Below, piece by piece: positions 25,524-33,846 of a stretch of 64,000 nucleotides of DNA. The DNA is from DASWJZ01 sp963814905. GTDB taxonomy: Bacteria; Pseudomonadota; Alphaproteobacteria; Rhizobiales; Afifellaceae. The stretch is taken from contig CAWFEM010000010.1 in the NCBI GenBank assembly GCA_963814905.1, forward strand, positions 124,001 through 188,000, in the 5' to 3' direction. Both the position numbers and the translations under genes were made by a program. The notes below the pieces were generated by a model. The model saw only the letters and a list, made by a program, of their open reading frames with translations, was not told the DNA's origin and did not search any database. Every line of letters begins with the position of its first letter. The stretch's first letter is position 1.

Positions 25524-27023
25524 CTATTGCGCGCCGACGACAGCTTCGGCCTCGATCTCCACTTCGTAGCCGCCGACGAGATTGGACACCTCCACCAGCG
25601 TGTTCGCCGGGCGGACATGGCCGAGATAGCGGCCATGGACGCGCGCGACAGCCTCCCACTGGCTCGCGTCGCGCACATAGATGCGGGTTCTGACGACGTC
25701 CTCCATCGCCCCGCCAAGCGCCTCGATGCTGGCGGCGATCTTGTCGAGGATATAGACGGCCTGCCCGCGTGGATCGCCGTCGCACACCACCGCACCGGTG
25801 CCGTGCGTGGCGGTGGTGCCGCTGACGAGGATGCGCTCGCCAATGCGTACGGCGCGGCTGTAGCCGCAGATCGGCTCCCAGACGCTCCCGGTGTCGATGC
25901 GTGAGCGGTCGGGGCGGCCTGGAACCGGTGTCGCCTCGTAGACCTTCGGGAACGAGTCGAGGTGATCGCTGAGATCGCCGGTCGCCGTCAGGAACGGCGG
26001 ACGGCGGTATTCGTCCCCGCAATCGCCGGGGATGCGCTTTGCGCCACCGAGCGCGGCATCGATCAGCGTGCGGTCGGCATCGTCAAGGCTGAACGCGAAG
26101 AGGCCGAGATTGTCCGCGCGGTGCTCACGCTCACCAAGCCGCGCCCCGACGATGACACCGCCGACGGCGGGGTGCTCAAGCACCCACCGCGTCGCGACAT
26201 TCGCCATCGACACGCCATGGCGCCGCGCGACCTCCGAGACCGCGCCTAGCACTGTCTGCAGCACGTCCCACCCGCCGATCGCATCGACGAAGCGCTTGTA
26301 TTTCATCGTGCTCCAGTCGGCGATCTGGCCCTCCGCGGGCTCCGGACGCCCGAGCCATTTCTCGGTGAGAAGCCCGCCGGCAAGCGTCCCATAGGCAAGG
26401 AGCCTGACGCCTTCCGCGGCGCACAAGTCCGACATCTCCTCACCCGCGCGGCGGTCAAGCAACGAGAAGGAGACCTGGTTGGTGGCAACCGGAACGCCTT
26501 CCCTGGCGAGCACATAGAGATGGTCGGTGTCGAAATTGGTCACGCCGAGATGGCCGATCAGGCCCTCCTCCTTGAGGCGCGCCAGTTCGTGCATTGCGTC
26601 GAGCCAGGCCGGGTGCTGGAAGGTCCACCAATGGAACTGAAGGAGATCGATCCTCTCCGTCTCCAGGCGGCGCATTGCTTTTTCGATTGCCGCGCGAACC
26701 ACGTCGGCGGTCATCGGCCCCGGCGCCGGACACCATTTGGTGAAGATCGCCGGCCGCGTGCCGGCGATCGTCCGCACCTTTCCGTCCGCGCGCAGGCGAT
26801 TGAACCGGCCGGCGATATCCTCCGCGCTGCCGTAATGGTCCGCCATGTCGAACGTGTCGAAGCCCGCCTCGGCATAAGCCGCGAGGTCGGCGGCGGCGCG
26901 ATCCCGGTCGAGGAGAACGCCGCCGCGCTCCATGTCGGCGACCTGCCAGAGCCCGGTGACGAGACGGCTGACGACGAGCCCGGGCGCAAGCTCTGTGCGC
27001 TCAGGAACGGGCGGCTTCGGCAT
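25524..27023 (-). CDS. aldo/keto reductase fused to a RidA-like (YjgF/L-PSP) domain
   Basis: A 499-residue two-domain protein. Residues about 1-335 are an aldo/keto reductase barrel with D-Y-K-H tetrad positions in FDMADHYGSAED, IFTKWCP and LLQFHWWTFQ. Residues about 370-499 are a YjgF/Rid domain (VSGTTATHGTGAV, YILDKIAASIEALGGAMEDV, RPANTLVEVSNL). The Arg that anchors the substrate carboxylate in RidA is Asn474 here. The gene lies downstream of a binding-protein gene of the Liv type across a terminator-like hairpin. The combination suggests reduction of a carbonyl plus clearance of an enamine/imine or related intermediate from the imported compound. Confidence 0.87.
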   Translation of the reverse strand: MPKPPVPERTELAPGLVVSRLVTGLWQVADMERGGVLLDRDRAAADLAAYAEAGFDTFDMADHYGSAEDIAGRFNRLRADGKVRTIAGTRPAIFTKWCPAPGPMTADVVRAAIEKAMRRLETERIDLLQFHWWTFQHPAWLDAMHELARLKEEGLIGHLGVTNFDTDHLYVLAREGVPVATNQVSFSLLDRRAGEEMSDLCAAEGVRLLAYGTLAGGLLTEKWLGRPEPAEGQIADWSTMKYKRFVDAIGGWDVLQTVLGAVSEVARRHGVSMANVATRWVLEHPAVGGVIVGARLGEREHRADNLGLFAFSLDDADRTLIDAALGGAKRIPGDCGDEYRRPPFLTATGDLSDHLDSFPKVYEATPVPGRPDRSRIDTGSVWEPICGYSRAVRIGERILVSGTTATHGTGAVVCDGDPRGQAVYILDKIAASIEALGGAMEDVVRTRIYVRDASQWEAVARVHGRYLGHVRPANTLVEVSNLVGGYEVEIEAEAVVGAQ

Positions 27024-27042
27024 GGGCGCTTCTCAGGAAAAG

Positions 27043-27070
27043 AAGGCGCCGCGCTTGCCGGCGGCGCCTT
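27043..27070 (-). terminator. Rho-independent-type terminator of the binding-protein gene
   Basis: On the minus strand AAGGCGCCGC and GCGGCGCCTT (27061-27070 and 27043-27052 on the plus strand) form a stem with an 8-base loop. TTCTTTTCC follows downstream. It sits between the binding-protein stop (27090) and the AKR-Rid start (27023) and may cause partial termination, giving excess binding protein. Confidence 0.55.
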
Positions 27071-27089
27071 CGAATGTGTGGAGACCGGC

Positions 27090-28352
27090 TTAGTTGCCGA
27101 TCTTCGCCTTGATGGCATTCACGTCGTCGGTCGACATCTGGCCCACCGTTTCGACCTTGCCGTCGCTGATCTTCCAAAGCCGGAACGGACCGGTGATGTC
27201 GCCGTACTGATCGAAGGTGATCGGGCCGATGACGCCCTCGTATTTGATAGGCTTTCCGTCCTTGATGAGCTGGATCGCCTTGGCGAACTCGTCCTTGCCG
27301 GCATGGACGACCGTGCCGTTCGGATCGACGACCTGCGGGACGGCCGCCTTGATCGCCGCCGCGTCGCCCTTGCCGGCGATGACGGTCGCGAGGCCGACGA
27401 TGGCGCCGGCATCGTAGGCCTGGACGGCGGCCGGGCTTCCCGGGTCGAGGTCGGAGAACGCCTGATAATTGGCGTTGAAGTAGTCGGTCGAAGGCGTCTG
27501 GTCGGTGCCGGACGAGGTCCCGTAGGCTTCGTTCAGGTATTTGGCGCCGACCGCGTCGATGAAGCCCTGGTCGTTCATGCCGTCGTTCAGCAGAAACTTC
27601 GCCGGGCCGCCCTGGCTGATCCAGGCGCGGGCGATCGTCGCGCCGTCGACGGGGTAGCTCACGAGGTATAGCCCGTCCGGTTCGCCGGAAATCGCGGCGG
27701 TGACTTCCGCCTGATAGCTCGACTGCTTCTCGTTATAGGGCGTGTCGGAGACGATGGTCCCGCCGAGCGCCTCGTAGGCCTTGGAGAACTCGTTGACCAT
27801 GTTCACGCCGAAATCGTTGTTGACGTGGATGATCGAGAGCTTCTTCAGCCCCTGGTCGAGGGCGTATTTGGCCGCGGCCGTGCCCTGCAGGGCGTCGGAT
27901 GTGATGGTGCGGAAGAAGACGCCGTTGGTCTTCCCCTCACGGCCGAGCGCCGTCAGCGTCGGCGAGGAGGAAGCCGGCGAAACCTGAACGACGCCGGCCG
28001 GCGCGGTCACCGAGGTCAGGATCGGGATCGACACCGACGAGATGATCCCACCGATGATCGCCGGCACCTTCTTCACCTGCACGAGCTGGGTCGCCACGTC
28101 GACCGCGACGCTGCCCTGGCTCTGCGCGTCGCGCGTGTCGGTGACGAGATTGCAGCCGTCGACGCCGCCGGCGTCGTTGATGTCGCGGAACGCCATCTCG
28201 ACCGATTTGGCGCCGGCCTGTCCGTAGGCGCCCGCCGGTCCAGTCAGCGACATGACGACGCCGATGGTGATGTCGCAGTCCGCCGCTTGCGCGGCTCCCG
28301 GCGCGCCGGCAAGGCCGATCGCGGCGGCCAGCGCATATTGAAATACTCTCAT
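27090..28352 (-). CDS. branched-chain amino acid-type ABC transporter substrate-binding protein (Peripla_BP_6)
   Basis: A 420-residue periplasmic binding protein with signal peptide MRVFQYALAAAIGLAGAPG...AQA (cleavage near residue 23). The mature start TIGVVMSLTGPAGAYGQAG is the typical LivJ/AmiC-type opening. SPASSSPTLTALG and YEGVIGPITFDQYGD are also family hallmarks. The ATG at 28352 follows GGAGGGGAAG; the frame extends a little upstream but lacks a better start. The matching ATPases and permeases are on the opposite strand from 30362. The ligand is unknown; amides, amino acids, urea and aromatic acids are all handled by this family. Confidence 0.88.
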   Translation of the reverse strand: MRVFQYALAAAIGLAGAPGAAQAADCDITIGVVMSLTGPAGAYGQAGAKSVEMAFRDINDAGGVDGCNLVTDTRDAQSQGSVAVDVATQLVQVKKVPAIIGGIISSVSIPILTSVTAPAGVVQVSPASSSPTLTALGREGKTNGVFFRTITSDALQGTAAAKYALDQGLKKLSIIHVNNDFGVNMVNEFSKAYEALGGTIVSDTPYNEKQSSYQAEVTAAISGEPDGLYLVSYPVDGATIARAWISQGGPAKFLLNDGMNDQGFIDAVGAKYLNEAYGTSSGTDQTPSTDYFNANYQAFSDLDPGSPAAVQAYDAGAIVGLATVIAGKGDAAAIKAAVPQVVDPNGTVVHAGKDEFAKAIQLIKDGKPIKYEGVIGPITFDQYGDITGPFRLWKISDGKVETVGQMSTDDVNAIKAKIGN

Positions 28353-28414
28353 CTTCCCCTCCGTACTGACACGATACTCAGGCTTCGGCCTTAAAGACGC
28401 CGGCTCGCCGGCCC

Positions 28415-28834
28415 TCATTGCGATCCTATCCAGGTTTCCTGCAGGTGGCGCCAGAGAACTCCGCTCGGCGCGCCCGCCTCGCCGGTGAATAGGCCGGTTG
28501 AGCGTCTGCTCGTCTTCCGGCCTCCACGATACTGTTCCTCGACGAACTCCAGCAAGATGGCGTTCTCGCCTCGCCAGACGACGCTGGGTTGCACGATCTC
28601 GATGGCGAAATCGCCCGGCGCGCTGCCGCGGAGCGATCGGATTCGCTCGACGACGCTCGCCCGGGCGTGGACGCCCCCGTCGGGCGTGACCATGCGGAAG
28701 TCCGGCGCAAGCGCCGCCTCGCAGCGCGCGAAATCGGTGGATTGAGCAGTTTCCGCGCGGAACCAGTCGACGAAGAAGGCGTGAAGGCCGCGGACTTCTT
28801 CCTCGGCGCGCTCGGCAAGGTCGCCGCTCTCCAT
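28415..28834 (-). CDS. SnoaL/DUF4440-like NTF2-fold protein
   Basis: A 139-residue small alpha+beta protein of the NTF2-like type (FHAFFVDWFRAET at the N-terminal helix, LAPDFRMVTPDGGVHAR, and a C-terminal strand pair ending WRHLQETWIG). Such proteins are isomerases, hydratases or ligand-binding accessories. No catalytic residue assignment is possible here. Its ATG (28834) overlaps the stop of the upstream aldo/keto reductase (TGATG), so the two are co-translated and probably act on the same metabolite. Confidence 0.72.
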   Translation of the reverse strand: MESGDLAERAEEEVRGLHAFFVDWFRAETAQSTDFARCEAALAPDFRMVTPDGGVHARASVVERIRSLRGSAPGDFAIEIVQPSVVWRGENAILLEFVEEQYRGGRKTSRRSTGLFTGEAGAPSGVLWRHLQETWIGSQ

Positions 28835-29889
28835 CAGGCGACCTTGTTCAAATTGTATTTCATGATCGCGCCGTGCCGGCCGGAGCGGTCGCGCTCAAGC
28901 GCGAAGGGTTCACCCGGCGGCCCGCGCCGCTTCGCAAGCACGCGTCCGATCTCCGCCGTGTCGTCCTCCGTCAGCTCCAACGCGGTGACCGCGGCGTTGG
29001 CGGAGATATGTGCCGGGCTGCGCGCGCCGACGATCACGGCGGCGACGCCCGGGCGATCGAGCATGGCGCGGCTCGCCACCGACGCGATGTCCGTGTCGTG
29101 GCGGTCAGCCACGCGCCGCAGGGCCTGAAGCAGCTCCTGGAAGAGCGCCCAGCCGCCGAACTCGTCGATGATGAGCTTGTATTTCGTCAGCGAGCGGTTC
29201 TCCAAAGGCGCCGCCGGCTCCGGTCTGCCGAGCCAGCGATCGGAAAGGAAGCCGCCGGCGACCGTACCGTAGCAGAGGAGCGAGACGCCGTTCTTCAGGC
29301 AGAACTCGACGAGTCCGTGCTCGGGGCGGTCGTCGAGCAGCGAATACTGCACCTGCATGCTGACGATATCGATGCCCGCGGCGACCAGCTCGGCGGTGTG
29401 TGCCGTATCGAAATTGGTGCCGCCGATCCGGTCGATCTTGCCCTCCCGCTGCAGCTCGGCAAGCCATCCCGCCGCGTCGAGAGAGCCCGGCACGTCATAG
29501 TCCCACCAATGGAACTGCACGAGATCGAGCCGCTCCACGCGGAGCCGCGTGAGCGAGGTTTCCACGATCGAACGGATATAGGCGCGGTCGACCCAGCGCA
29601 GCTTTTCCAGGTCCGGCACGCACTTGGTGTGGACCTTGATCGCCGCGGCGGCCTCAGCGCCGTGGCGCCGGCCGATCTCGCTCCGCGCCGCGCCGAGCAT
29701 TTCCTCAACGCCGGTATAGATGTCGGCGCAATCGAAGGTGAGGATACCGGAATCGCGGAAGGCGACGAGGTTTTCCACCGCCGCCGCCCTGTCGACGGCG
29801 CCGTGCCCGCCGGCAAGCTGCCACCCGCCGCAGATGATGCGCGTGATGTCGTAGCCGGGCCTGAGGCTGAAGGACGCGACAGCGCTCAC
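28834..29889 (-). CDS. aldo/keto reductase
   Basis: A 351-residue NADPH-dependent aldo/keto reductase barrel. Tetrad-type residues are seen in FDCADIYTGVEE, KVHTKCVPD and DLVQFHWWDYD, and the cofactor region in VIVGARSPAHI. It is paralogous to the AKR half of the 25524-27023 fusion (shared QFHWW, GTVAGGFLSDRWLGRPEPA). The start is a GTG at 29889 that overlaps the upstream stop by GTGA; the frame is open further upstream, but that is a shadow. A pair of related AKRs beside one importer suggests successive reductions, or reductions of alternative forms, of an imported carbonyl compound. Confidence 0.85.
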   Translation of the reverse strand: MSAVASFSLRPGYDITRIICGGWQLAGGHGAVDRAAAVENLVAFRDSGILTFDCADIYTGVEEMLGAARSEIGRRHGAEAAAAIKVHTKCVPDLEKLRWVDRAYIRSIVETSLTRLRVERLDLVQFHWWDYDVPGSLDAAGWLAELQREGKIDRIGGTNFDTAHTAELVAAGIDIVSMQVQYSLLDDRPEHGLVEFCLKNGVSLLCYGTVAGGFLSDRWLGRPEPAAPLENRSLTKYKLIIDEFGGWALFQELLQALRRVADRHDTDIASVASRAMLDRPGVAAVIVGARSPAHISANAAVTALELTEDDTAEIGRVLAKRRGPPGEPFALERDRSGRHGAIMKYNLNKVA

Positions 29890-30245
29890 GTCCGGTCCTT
29901 GCCGGGAAGCGGCACGGCGGTCGCTTCCGCATGCCGGAAGACGCGCGTGCCGGTACGCGAGATACGGAAGCGCGTCGGGCAGTTCGGGTCCGGGCACGCC
30001 ACCTCCGCGTCCGTCGCCATCCAGTCGTTCGGGTGCGTCGGGCGCTGCTTGGCGGGTAAGAGCGGAATGAGCGCCGCGAGCGAGTAGATGGAGAAGCCCT
30101 GCCCGGGCGGCAGATAGAGCATCTCGCCCTTCAGCTCGAAAGTGTCGCCCGGTTTCGCGCCGCAATAGATCGGCTTCCCCTCCGGCGCGATGACTTCCAC
30201 TTTCAGGTCGAAAAGCTCGTAACTGTCTGACGGTTCGTCGTTCAT
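29886..30245 (-). CDS. TIGR04076-like small protein
   Basis: A 119-residue protein whose core (LKVEVIAPEG...CGAKPGDTFELKGEMLYLPPGQGFSIYSL) resembles the TIGR04076 family, small proteins of unknown function often found near reductases and transporters. A C-terminal pair of cysteines (VACPDPNCPTRF) could bind metal. The ATG at 30245 gives MNDEPSDSYELF. It is the first gene of the minus-strand operon and diverges from the Liv ATPase gene at 30362, so the 116-bp gap holds both promoters. Confidence 0.7.
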   Translation of the reverse strand: MNDEPSDSYELFDLKVEVIAPEGKPIYCGAKPGDTFELKGEMLYLPPGQGFSIYSLAALIPLLPAKQRPTHPNDWMATDAEVACPDPNCPTRFRISRTGTRVFRHAEATAVPLPGKDRT

Positions 30246-30361
30246 TGGCCTGTCAGCGTTGCATGGCCCTTGGCGCGGCCATATCGTCACGATATCGCTC
30301 TCCGCCGCAAGTCCGACACCCGGGCCCGCAGTCGCACCCGCTGAGACAAGGCCGTCATTCG

Positions 30362-31117
30362 ATGCTCGAGGTTCGCGCGGTTTCACGGCAGTTCGGCGGC
30401 GTGTCGGCCGTCGACGCCGTATCGATGGCCGTGCGCCGCGGCGAGATCGTCGGGCTGATCGGGCCGAACGGCGCCGGCAAGACGACGCTCTTCAACTGCA
30501 TCGCCGGGACCGTCAGGCCGACAGCCGGGACCATCCTGCTTGAGGGTGCGGCGATCGAGCGCGAGCCAGCGCATACGCGCCTTCGCCGCGGGCTCGGCCG
30601 CACGTTTCAAATTCCCCGCCCCTTCCCGCAGATGTCGCTGGTGGAGAACCTGCTCGTCGCGGCGAAGGGCCAGGTCGGCGAGCGCATCCTTCCGAACTGG
30701 CTGCGGCCCGGCGCCGTCTCGCGCCAGGAACACGCCAATCTCGAACGCGCTCTGGCGCTCCTCGACTTCGTCACGCTCGCCGGGCTCGCGCATGAGCCGG
30801 CCCGCGTTCTTTCCGGCGGCCAGCGCAAGCTGCTTGAGCTCGCCCGCACCATGATGGCCGATCCCGGGATCGTGCTCCTGGACGAGCCGGCGGCCGGGGT
30901 GAACCCGAGCCTCTGCGAGACCATCATGTCGCGCATCGCCGAGCTCAACCGGCGCGGCGTCGCCTTCCTGATCATCGAGCACAATATGAGCCTGATCGCG
31001 CGGCTCTGCGCGCATGTCTTCGTCATGGCGGGCGGAAAGCTCCTGGCCGAGGGCGAGCCTGCCGACGTCGTCCGCGATCCGCGCGTCATCGACGCCTATC
31101 TCGGCGGTCCGGCGTGA
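30362..31117 (+). CDS. branched-chain amino acid-type ABC transporter ATP-binding protein (LivG family)
   Basis: A 251-residue single ATPase with Walker A GPNGAGKTT, the LivG-specific GLGRTFQIPRPFPQMS segment, signature LSGGQRKLLE and Walker B IVLLDEPAAGVNP, and the C-terminal LAEGEPADVVRDPRVIDAYLG typical of LivG. The ATG at 30362 starts MLEVRAVSRQFGGV. It is the first gene of a four-gene plus-strand operon with GTGA/ATGA overlaps. The binding protein for the system is the minus-strand gene 27090-28352. Confidence 0.9.
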   Translation: MLEVRAVSRQFGGVSAVDAVSMAVRRGEIVGLIGPNGAGKTTLFNCIAGTVRPTAGTILLEGAAIEREPAHTRLRRGLGRTFQIPRPFPQMSLVENLLVAAKGQVGERILPNWLRPGAVSRQEHANLERALALLDFVTLAGLAHEPARVLSGGQRKLLELARTMMADPGIVLLDEPAAGVNPSLCETIMSRIAELNRRGVAFLIIEHNMSLIARLCAHVFVMAGGKLLAEGEPADVVRDPRVIDAYLGGPA

Positions 31118-31857
31118 ACCGAGAAGCGATGCTCAGCGTCGAAGCTCTCGTCGCCGGCTATGAGCCGGGCGTCCCGATCGTCCGCGGCGCGTCGATCGAT
31201 GTGAGCGAGGGGGAGATCGTCGCGATCCTCGGGCCGAATGGCGCCGGCAAGTCGACGCTGATCAAGTCGGTCGCGGGGCTGGTGCCGAAATTTTCGGGCC
31301 GCGTGCTGTTCGACGGCGAGGACATCACCGCCGCTCCGGCGCATCGGCTGGTGCGGCGCGGGCTCGCCTTTGTCCCACAGACGGAGAACGTCTTCGCCAC
31401 GATGACGGTTGCCGACAACCTCGCGCTCGCCGCGGCCGTCGTTCCCGCAGCCGAGCGCGCAGCGCGCATCGGCGAGATCTATGCCTTCTTCCCGAGCCTT
31501 GCGGAACGGCGCGGCACGCTCGCCGGCCGGCTCTCAGGCGGCGAGCGCCAGATGCTGGCGGTCGCGCGCGCCCTCATCGTACGGCCGAGGCTTCTGGTGC
31601 TCGACGAGGCGTCCGCCGGCCTTTCGCCGAAGATGGTGGAGACCGTCTTCCGGCAACTGCAGGCCATCAAGAACACCGGGGTGACGATCCTCATCGTCGA
31701 GCAGAACGTTCGCGCCGCGCTCGGCATCTCCGACCGCGCCTATGTGCTCGTCGAAGGACAGAACCGGCACGAAGGCCGCGCCGGCGATCTGTGGAACGAC
31801 CCGGCGGTCGCCGAGCTCTATCTCGGCGGATCGGCCGGCGAAGGGGCCGCGGCGTGA
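31114..31857 (+). CDS. branched-chain amino acid-type ABC transporter ATP-binding protein (LivF family)
   Basis: A 247-residue ATPase with Walker A GPNGAGKST, the LivF segment GLAFVPQTENVFATMTVADNL, signature LSGGERQMLAVARAL and Walker B LLVLDEASAGLSP. The GTG start overlaps the LivG stop (GTGA), and its own stop overlaps the permease start the same way. Catalytic residues are intact. It pairs with LivG to power the two-permease channel encoded downstream. Confidence 0.9.
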   Translation: MNREAMLSVEALVAGYEPGVPIVRGASIDVSEGEIVAILGPNGAGKSTLIKSVAGLVPKFSGRVLFDGEDITAAPAHRLVRRGLAFVPQTENVFATMTVADNLALAAAVVPAAERAARIGEIYAFFPSLAERRGTLAGRLSGGERQMLAVARALIVRPRLLVLDEASAGLSPKMVETVFRQLQAIKNTGVTILIVEQNVRAALGISDRAYVLVEGQNRHEGRAGDLWNDPAVAELYLGGSAGEGAAA

Positions 31858-32762
31858 ACCTGCAATTCGCGGTCGACGGGCTCCTGGTCGGGGCGATGAT
31901 CGGGCTCGGCGCGATCGGCGTCTCGCTCACCTATTCGATCCTGCGTTTCGCCAATTTCGCGCATGGCGAGTTCATCGCCTGGGGCGCCTACGCGACCTTC
32001 GCGCTGATCGCGGCGATCGGATATCTCAGCGGACAGTCGATGTCGCCGCTCTGGCCATTCTCCTTCGGCTGGCCGCTCATTGTCGCCGGGGCGGCGGCGA
32101 TGCTACTGACCGGTCTGCTGGCGCTCGCGCTCGACACCATTCTCTTCAGCCGGCTCCGCTCGCGCGGCAATGCGATCATCATGGTGATGGCGAGCTTCGG
32201 CGCGGCGATGGCGCTCCGCTCGGCTCTGGAGTTCATCTTCACGGCCGCGCCGGTCTATTTCAGCCGTGACATCCAGATCGCAATCCCGCTCGGCGCCGGC
32301 ATCCGCGTCACGCCGGACCAGCTCCTGACGCTCGCGCTAGCGCTCGTCCTCGTCGTTGCAATGTTCCTCTTCATGAGCCGCACGACCATCGGCCGGTCGA
32401 TGCGCGCGGTCTCGGAGAATCCGTCGCTCGCCGCGGTCGTGGGGGTCGATGTCGGCAGGGTCATCCGCGCCACCTGGCTGCTCGGCGGCGCGCTCGCGGC
32501 TGCCGCCGGGATCATGGTCGGGATCACCATCCAGATTCGCCCCTATATGGGCTTCGACCTGCTGCTTCCGCTCTTCGCCGCGGCGATCCTCGGCGGCATC
32601 GGCAGCATGCCGGGCGCGGTGATCGGCGGGCTGATCGTCGGATTGGCGGAGGCCGCCTCCGTGCCTCTCGTCGGCGCCGGCTATCGCGGCGCGGTCGCCT
32701 TCCTGGTCTTGATCGCCGTCCTGATCGTGCGGCCCTCCGGCCTCTTCGGGCAGCGGGAATGA
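31854..32762 (+). CDS. branched-chain amino acid-type ABC transporter permease (LivH family)
   Basis: A 302-residue membrane protein with the LivH opening QFAVDGLLVGAMIGLGAIGVSLTYSILRFANFAHGEF, the motif that marks this family, and the ATPase-contact region AILGGIGSMPGAVIGGLIVGL. GTG at 31854 overlaps the upstream stop (GTGA), which fixes the start although the frame is open earlier. About eight transmembrane helices are predicted. Confidence 0.9.
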   Translation: MNLQFAVDGLLVGAMIGLGAIGVSLTYSILRFANFAHGEFIAWGAYATFALIAAIGYLSGQSMSPLWPFSFGWPLIVAGAAAMLLTGLLALALDTILFSRLRSRGNAIIMVMASFGAAMALRSALEFIFTAAPVYFSRDIQIAIPLGAGIRVTPDQLLTLALALVLVVAMFLFMSRTTIGRSMRAVSENPSLAAVVGVDVGRVIRATWLLGGALAAAAGIMVGITIQIRPYMGFDLLLPLFAAAILGGIGSMPGAVIGGLIVGLAEAASVPLVGAGYRGAVAFLVLIAVLIVRPSGLFGQRE

Positions 32763-33727
32763 TCGTCGACCTCCTCGGCTACGGCGCGTTCTTCCTGACG
32801 ACGGCGCTCACGCTCGGGCTCGTCTGTCTCGGGCTCAATCTGCAATGGGGGCAGACCGGCCTCTTCAATGTCGGCGTCGCCGGCTTCGTCGCAATCGGCG
32901 CCTACACCTCGGCGCTCTTGACGACGCCCGCGGCCGCCGATCGCTTCGGCGGCTTCGATCTGCCGATCCTCGTCGGCTGGCTTGGCGCCGCCGGGGCGAG
33001 CGGCCTCGCGGCAATCGTCGTCGGCGGGCTGACGCTGCGCCTGCGCGCCGACTACCTGGCGATCACCACCTTCGGCGTCGCGATCGCCATTCAGCTTGTC
33101 ATGCTGAATGCGCAGGCGCTGACCGGCGGACCGTTCGGCATCGCCTTCATCCCGCGCGCCTTCGCCTCGCTTCAGGGAAACGCGGTCGCCTTCAACCTCG
33201 CCAATCTCGCCTTGGTGGCGATCGTGCTCCTCGTCGTATTCATCGGCCTTGAGCGGCTGACGCGCGGGCCCTGGGGCCGCGTGCTTCGCGCCATCCGCGA
33301 GGACGAGGGCGCCGCCGCGGCCATCGGCAAGAACGCCAATCTCTACCGGCTGCAGGCTTTCGTGCTCGGCAGCGCCATCATGGGACTGGCGGGCGCCATG
33401 CAGGGGCACTTCATCGGCTTCATCGCGCCCGACAACTATCTCTCCGCCCTCACCTTCCAGGTCTGGGCGATGCTGATCGTCGGTGGCGCCGGCAACAATC
33501 TCGGCGCGATCGTCGGCGCCGTGGCGGTCTGGGGCCTGTGGAGCGCCTCAAGCGCGGCGGTCGCGGAAATCTTCCCGCCGGATCAGCAGGCGCGCGCCGC
33601 CTCGCTGCAGATCGTAATGATCGGCGTGCTGCTTGCCGCAATCCTCGTCCTGAAGCCGCAGGGCCTTCTCGGCGAGCGGGTCACCGTCTCGCGCTTCGTC
33701 GGACGCCCGTCCCGTGACCCGCGGTGA
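32759..33727 (+). CDS. branched-chain amino acid-type ABC transporter permease (LivM family)
   Basis: A 322-residue permease with the LivM hallmarks LNLQWGQTGLFNVGVAGFVAIGAY, GLTLRLRADYLAITTFGVA, the cytoplasmic loop GRVLRAIREDEGAAAAIGKN and LIVGGAGNNLGAIVGAVA. ATGA overlap joins it to LivH. It ends the importer operon; a glycosyltransferase island starts about 120 bases further on. Confidence 0.9.
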   Translation: MIVDLLGYGAFFLTTALTLGLVCLGLNLQWGQTGLFNVGVAGFVAIGAYTSALLTTPAAADRFGGFDLPILVGWLGAAGASGLAAIVVGGLTLRLRADYLAITTFGVAIAIQLVMLNAQALTGGPFGIAFIPRAFASLQGNAVAFNLANLALVAIVLLVVFIGLERLTRGPWGRVLRAIREDEGAAAAIGKNANLYRLQAFVLGSAIMGLAGAMQGHFIGFIAPDNYLSALTFQVWAMLIVGGAGNNLGAIVGAVAVWGLWSASSAAVAEIFPPDQQARAASLQIVMIGVLLAAILVLKPQGLLGERVTVSRFVGRPSRDPR

Positions 33728-33846
33728 CCGGCCGGGGAGCCAAAGGCCTCGCGCTTTGGCGGTTGAATTCACGGCGACAAAACACGCATTATCCCCTCTC
33801 GTCCGATGCCGCCGAAACGAAGAAACCCCACCCGCTCATAGCCTTG

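Noticed and set aside
33724..33846. N-terminal 41-codon extension of the first glycosyltransferase (GTG start overlapping livM)
   Set aside because: The extension has no homology character, and the ATG at 33847 gives a better start. The overlap alone was not enough to accept it.
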